NCBI GenBank assembly: GCA_023634235.1
Contig: JAMKCF010000018.1
Location: forward strand, 8,568,768-8,632,767
Source of the DNA: Pisaster brevispinus
Taxonomy: Eukaryota > Echinodermata > Asteroidea > Forcipulatida > Asteriidae
Reading direction: 5' to 3'
DNA length: 64,000 bases
Made by a program: the position numbers and the translations under genes. Positions 58,666 through 64,000 of this stretch are shown here, piece by piece. The notes beneath the pieces were generated by a model, which did not search any database, was not told where the DNA came from, and saw only the letters and a list, made by a program, of their open reading frames with translations. How positions within the stretch are numbered: the stretch's first letter is position 1; every line of letters begins with the position of its first letter.

Positions 58666-61600
58666 GAAGACAACACCAGGGGGATCAACCGTCAAGTCAG
58701 ACTCCTCCAGAAAATCATCAATCTGTAAGTGCTCATGGCAGGGACACGGTAGGCTTTCAACCAGTAGGAGACATCAGTAGGCAATCTGATGTGCACACAC
58801 AAGTAGGAGGTACCTCTGGACACTCTGATGTGCACACACAAATAGGAGACACCTGTCGGGGCTCTGATGTTCACACACAAGTAGGGGACACCTGTAAACC
58901 ATCTGACGTTCACACACAAGGAGGGGTAATCTGTCGACACTCTGATGTGCACAAAATAGTAGGAGACTCTTACAGGAATTCGGCTGACCAATGCAGGGTT
59001 AAATTAACCAAACACTATAAGCGAACGGGTAGTTATGTTAAACTTATACCCTGGGTTAATGATGATAAGATGCATATCATGGACATCTATGTGAAATTAA
59101 ATCTGCAAAGAACTGAAGGGTGTGCCGTACCCAGAAAGAAAGCAGAAACTGTAATTGATTATGAAAAGATATTCCAGATGAAAACAAGAGAGGGTGATCT
59201 TATCAATCGTGTTATTTTCTGTGGTATGGCTGGACTAGGGAAGTCAACACTATTTGAAAAGATTGCATATGACTGGGCTGTAGGCTCAAATGCGGTGTTG
59301 AAAAATTACAAACTTGTCTTTCTCTTGAAGATGTGTGCTTTAGACCAAAGGTCTGATCTCATTGAGTCCATTTTCGATCAACTTCTTGGGGACAATTCGG
59401 GTATTTCCAAAGAAGAATTGAAATTATTTATCTGGAATAACTCTGATGAAGTTTTGATTTTAATGGATGGATTTGATGAGTTGGTCACTACTTCTCTTTC
59501 AGAAACTTGCTTTGGATCTGTCCTTCGATCCCTTCAAACAATAAACTACGAAGGTTGTTTAGCTGTAACAACTCGTCCTTCTCACCTTGAGAAGTTAATG
59601 GGGCCATCCCTTGTTCAGAATCCTTGCACGCATGTTAAAGTGCTGGGATTCACCCAGAATGATGTGAAAATCTATATCAGTAAATTCTACCACGATGATC
59701 TTGTCAGTGCAGAGTCACTAGTTGAGAAGATTAAAAGTTCGGACACGCTTTCTGATCTGGCCAAAAGTCCCATGATGCTACTTCTAATATGCCTGATATG
59801 GAGGGAGAAATCGGGATTACCAGAAACAATATCACAGCTGTACACTGAGGCACTGACTTACATATTCAAACGAAAGGATCCAGGGTTGGAGGACAGCATG
59901 TCCACAGTGCTGGTATCAATTGGAAAGGTTGCGCTGAAGGGTCTCCTTGCTGGTGACCAAAAGCTTTCATTCACTGAATCTGATTTTGACAAGAAGGAAT
60001 TTTCCACCGCTTTGAAAGTAGGCATTTTGAGTGGTCAAAGGGTATTGAAGAATCTCACTTCGCATCAGTGTATTCAATTTATTCATAAGACAGTGCAGGA
60101 GTTCTGTGCTGCCAAATACTGGCAGAGTCTCCTAAGGAAATCTGGAGAGTTCCAGGAGATTCTTGATATCATATGTCAAGAAGGGAAGAACATTTATCAC
60201 TTTGAATATCTACTGCGCTTTTGTTGTGGAAATAACCAAAGGTGTCTTGGGAGAATTTTAGATAATCTAAGTAGTCGATTACTAGATGGAGATGGGGCTT
60301 TACATCACCTGTTGATTCATTGCTTTTTTGAAGCTCAGTTGATTGAAGGAGCAACAGGTTCACATATCAAGTCTTTAGCTATCCCACAGATATGTGTGCA
60401 GAAGTACCATACTGAATACTTCAAAGCTTTGTTGCATTTTCTTACACATATTTGTAAGTTGGAGGAAAGAAAGAAACATCTGGTTAATATTCAGTCACTT
60501 CACATTTCAGGCATTTGTTTAGGAGGGTCTCCGTCAGTGGATTCACTTGCTGATGCTCTGGGGAACATGAGTAACCTTACCTTTCTATACCTCACTGAGT
60601 GCTCATTAGCTTACAGAGATATCAAACTCTTGACTTATTACTTGGTAGGTGACAATCAGTTGACCCAGCTAGACTTGTCTGGTAATGATGCTCTGGGAGG
60701 TAATGCCAAATTATGGGCAGCGTGTTTGAAGAATACCTTAGCAAGTCTCAAAGTGATCAAACTGCGTAAATGTAAGCTACAAAGTAAAGACTTTGAACAT
60801 ATTTTGATGGCTATTTCTAAGATCACCAGTTTGACTGAATTGGATCTTTCAGGAAATCATTCTCTGGGGGGAACAGCAAATGTCTGGTCGTCGTTCTTGG
60901 TGATGACACACTTGAAGTGCTTACGACTGAGTGACTGTTGTCTAAGAGGTGAAGACTTGGAACACGTTGCCGCTGCCTTGTCCATTATGGTTGATTTAGC
61001 CCACTTAGATATCTCTAATAACAGTGCTTTAGGTGGCTCGGCAGAGCTGTGGGCACACCATTTATGCCTCTTGCATCATCTTCACAAGTTGGACCTAGGA
61101 TTTTGCACACTGAAAAGTGAGGATATTGGAAGCATTGCATTGTCCATGACTGACTTGACCAACCTGAAGGTGATTGTTTTGGCAGGTAATAGGGCATTAG
61201 GTGGGAAGGTTCGTCTGTGGGTAGGTCATTTGCATCACATGCAGCATGTAGAGGAGCTGAACTTAAGCAAATGTTCATTCAAAGGTTCAGATATCGAGTA
61301 CCTTGCTTTGTGCTTGAGTAAAAGGCATCATGTGACTGAGCTTGACCTCTCGAACAACAGCGCCCTGGTTGGCTCTGCAGAGGGTTGGTCCAAACACTTA
61401 TGCCTCATGTCACACGTCCAGAAGCTAGACGTGAGTGGCTGCTTGTTGATACTTAAGGATGTTAAACATGTGGCCCTGTCATTGTCTGGCATGACTAATT
61501 TGAGCAGACTTGTCCTATCTATGAATTCCAAATGGCAAGGGTCGGCAGCAATGTGGTCTGGCCACCTACAGCATTTGAAGTACCTCCAGGAGCTCTGCTT

Positions 61601-62021
61601 GAGGTGTTGCTACTTGACTGCTACAGACATTGAGCATGTTGCTGTATTGTTGAGTGAAATGATGAAGCTCACTCACTTGGATCTCTCCGCTAACAATACT
61701 TTGGGTGGATCAGCACACCTTTGGTCCCGTCACCTCCATCTCATGAGATACCTCCAGAATCTCGATCTAAGTGATTGCTCACTGACAGGTACAGACGTCG
61801 AGCATATTGCTTCGTCTTTAAGGGATATGGCAAAGATGTCGGAGTTAACACTCAGCAGGAACTCTGCTCTGGGTGGGTCAGCAGATTTGTGGGCCCATCA
61901 TTTGCCGCATCTCATATACCTGCAACAGATTAAACTCGGCTGTTGTTTCATGACTTGTACAGACAAGAGTAAGATTTCACAAGCACTACTGATGACAAAC
62001 ACTCTTTGTGTCACGTTTTGA
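58666..62021 (+). CDS. NLR immune receptor, NACHT-LRR exon
   Basis: One large exon after acceptor ATAATTACAG; the frame is open from 58650 but that start is intronic TTG. Numbering from 58650, residues 39-103 are a 13-residue tandem repeat. NACHT follows, with Walker A GMAGLGKST (192-200), Walker B LILMDGFDEL (269-278), a TTRPS sensor-like motif near 309 and the QFIHKTVQEFCAAKYW motif (476-491). From 671 to the end run eight ~56-residue LRR modules (L..LDLSGN.ALGGSA.LW...). The stop is TGA 62019. NLRs bind ATP, oligomerise in the cytosol and signal on sensing microbial or stress ligands. No lesion is seen. Confidence 0.9.
58764..58958 (+). repeat. In-frame 39-bp minisatellite in the NLR
   Basis: Five units encode VGDISRQSDVHTQ, VGGTSGHSDVHTQ, IGDTCRGSDVHTQ, VGDTCKPSDVHTQ and GGVICRHSDVHKI. 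SDVHT is invariant in the first four. It lies between the linker and the NACHT domain and is likely to vary in copy number. Confidence 0.85.
60660..61995 (+). repeat. Eight 168-bp LRR modules
   Basis: Each unit of 55-57 codons holds two leucine-rich repeats, one reading L.HLDLSNNSALGGSAELW and one L..L.LS.C.L...D.EH. The regular length in DNA suggests growth by tandem duplication of a double repeat within the exon. Confidence 0.8.
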
Positions 62022-62110
62022 TGTTGTCTTCTGCTTGGGTGTCGAAATCTTCTCCACCCAGCCATCACACACAGGTCTGATGGGGGTCTCTGCCTGTGCA
62101 TTAGCTTAAC

Positions 62111-62336
62111 CAGTACGACATAAGGTCGATTTAATTAGCGCTAATATAAGACTGTGTTCACTATTTTACACCGATAACGCACCCTTGGGTTATGTGTGAG
62201 CAAGGCAGGCTGGATACATACGGCGTTGCTAAATCGATGGGAACTAGGTTGAGTTGTAATGTTCCAGAAATTGCATGTAAAATAGTTAACACAGTCTTAT
62301 ATTAGCGCTAATTAAATCGACCCTATGTCATACTGG
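62111..62336. mobile_element. 226-bp TIR element in the NLR 3' flank
   Basis: CCAGTACGACATAAGGTCGA... (about 60 bp) is inverted, with few mismatches, at the right end (...TATGTCATACTGG). An outer inverted pair CATTAGCTTAA / TTAAGCTAATG (62099, 62364) encloses it. It lies 90 bp after the stop and so is probably in the 3' UTR, where it could form a strong RNA hairpin. Confidence 0.75.
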
Positions 62337-63394
62337 TCCCGAAGAGGATTAGTTAAGTCAGATTAAGCTAATGAAACATCATAAATAACCTGTGACATCA
62401 CGTGTTTACGAAAGAGGCACAGAGCCTCGACTTCCAGGCAGCACGATTTGTACACAGCTCAATGGAAGAAAACATAAAAGTCTTACTGTCTACTTAGTGG
62501 CGATTATAATCAACGTTTGGTGTGAAGAAAGGGGGCACATCTCAAAACTTGTTCAGCTGTATTTTTATAACTGTAGAGTTTATGTGTAAAATTGCGACAC
62601 AAAACGTATACATGTAATTTCCATACTACCAGTGCATTATCTCGCCTGCCAGAAAGGCCCTGGAATGTAGGACAATATTTTTGTAAACAAAGATTACAAG
62701 GTCTCTAAAGGGGGTGTATGCTCCTCAGGAAGGGGAGAAAGTTTGAGGAATGGTCCGAACATGTCTGATGAACAGGGTTAAGAATGTTGGATAACGCCTA
62801 CATCAGTAACTAACGGTTTAATACAGTGTGTAAGCGATATAGTTGCTGCTTCGTTTTCGTATGATGGGTGACACTACATGGAGGATTTTGTATTCATTTT
62901 TGATGTGGAATTAAGATGCAATATACACCGTGTACAAACATGGAACGCTCCGCACAATGTGCTTCTACCATTTCCACCATTTTGGGAGTCAATTCTTTTG
63001 TGTAACGGGGGACAGGATAGGCGCGTGTACGTGCGCTGCGTTTTGTGCAAGGAGTCGATGGCCACGTACATGTATTTTTAAGTGCAATGATCAATGTTTT
63101 ATAAGTTTGTTTTCTTGAAGTTTGGATTTCTGGTTTATTGGTAATATCAGGCAACAGTAATTTTGCTGTTCTTTTTGCACCTTTACTGCTTTCAGTCAGT
63201 ACTATACCAGGAATAAGCATGGTGCCAATCAATTACCATAAGGTGAACAGATATACCGTCACAAAAAGAAAGATTATTAACTTGCTCACTCCGTAGAAAA
63301 GTTGTCAATCTTCCAGCATGTCTAATGATTACAAAATAAATATCAATTTTAAAAATTTAACCTCACTTTTGGATTTTTATTATCTATACGTCTT
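62337..63394. other. 3' flank of the NLR, no gene seen
   Basis: Possible 3' UTR and intergenic DNA. An AATAAA lies near 63337, far from the stop. Small frames at 62874-63232 overlap on both strands. Confidence 0.4.
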
Positions 63395-64000
63395 CAGAAT
63401 AGGAATCCAAGGACTTTGAGAAACGCTACAGAGTTTGACCTCAATTGATTTTGACTTCCGGTTCAAGCCGGAAGTTGAAATTAAGAGTTTCAAAAAATCA
63501 TAACTTCTGAACCACACATTTGTTTTTGTTAAAGTTAATTTGTTTTTGAAAGACTAACTTTGAACTTCCGGTTTGAACCAAAAATCAAAGCAAAAGACAT
63601 CACACTGTTTAGCGTTTAATAAATATTGAATTTCATCCTCCGGTTTTAGCCTGAAGTCTAGGTCAAATGGGGTCACACTCTGAGTTTTGTTTCTGAAGTT
63701 GCTACATAATTTTCGATTAATGTATAGATTGTAAAAGTACCAAATTGCACAGAATGTAACAAAATTTGACTTTGACTTCCGATCCAAACCGAAAGTTGAA
63801 GTTTAGTATTTGAAACAATCATAACTCCCGTACGTGCCACACAAAGGATTTTCATAATCTTTACGTTATAACACAGGTCTTCAAAATCTTAACAAGCACT
63901 TCACGAAATGTGACTCACTTGACTTTGAATTCTGGCTCAAGTCGGAAGTTGAAGGTCTTGTAAAAGTCAACAAACGCTACATAAAGTGTGAACCCATTCG
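63395..64000. repeat. Degenerate satellite with CTTCCGGTTCAAGCCGGAAG core
   Basis: Units at about 63451, 63565, 63637, 63769 and 63925 share GACTTCCGGTTCAA(G/A)CCGGAAGTTGAA, then TTCAAAAAATCATAAC and CACAC. Spacing is irregular, 70-155 bp. The core is itself an inverted repeat. The array runs off the window end; relatives are at 38655-39270. Confidence 0.6.

Overview
The window is animal genomic DNA: AT-rich, intron-rich, gene-poor and full of transposable elements. A broken histone H2B copy whose start reads MPPKPSGKGQKKAGKAK is closest, from memory, to echinoderm H2B. A NACHT-LRR immune receptor with many relatives in echinoderms and amphioxus, several tRNA-derived SINE families and a GIY-YIG Penelope-like element fit a marine deuterostome, most likely an echinoderm. 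No species is claimed.

Layout. 1-15 kb: intergenic DNA with small inverted-repeat elements (1757-2066, 2699-3092, 3986-4130, 8951-9190), tRNA-Leu-like and other tRNA-derived SINEs (4679-4900, 6700-7027), a LINE tail (11760-11905) and a tRNA-Ser-like SINE (14336-14900). 15.2-33.1 kb: a decayed Penelope-like retroelement with a 5' tandem array, a reverse transcriptase and a GIY-YIG endonuclease. It is split by a 13.4-kb insertion, 17061-30468. The insertion is almost wholly a palindrome: two ~6.4-kb arms, a perfect 6-bp target duplication (TACATC) on each side, and a histone H2B pseudogene with octamer promoter motifs and a canonical histone 3' stem-loop at its centre. This nested, histone-bearing palindromic element is the most unusual object in the window.

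33-44 kb: a direct pair of ~875-bp repeats, a LINE fragment, a nine-copy 93-bp minisatellite, an inverted partner of the tRNA-Ser-like SINE, an orphan signal-peptide exon on the minus strand and a tyrosine-recombinase fragment. 44.2-45.3 kb: a perfect 50-bp palindrome lies just upstream of a two-exon SAM-domain unit. 46-51 kb: foldback and TIR elements, including a mariner-like non-autonomous element with TA target duplications.

53.9-62.0 kb: the one clearly intact protein-coding gene, an NLR. Four short exons (53881, 54749, 56653, 57576) and one large exon (58666-62021) join with matching phase-1 junctions. They encode basic linkers, a 13-residue tandem repeat, a NACHT ATPase with Walker A and B, and eight ~56-residue LRR modules. 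The SAM exons at 44386-45240 may be its 5' end or a separate small gene. Downstream are a 226-bp TIR element in the 3' flank and a degenerate CTTCCGG-type satellite that runs off the window.

All calls come from reading the sequence. Family names rest on recalled motifs, not on searches.
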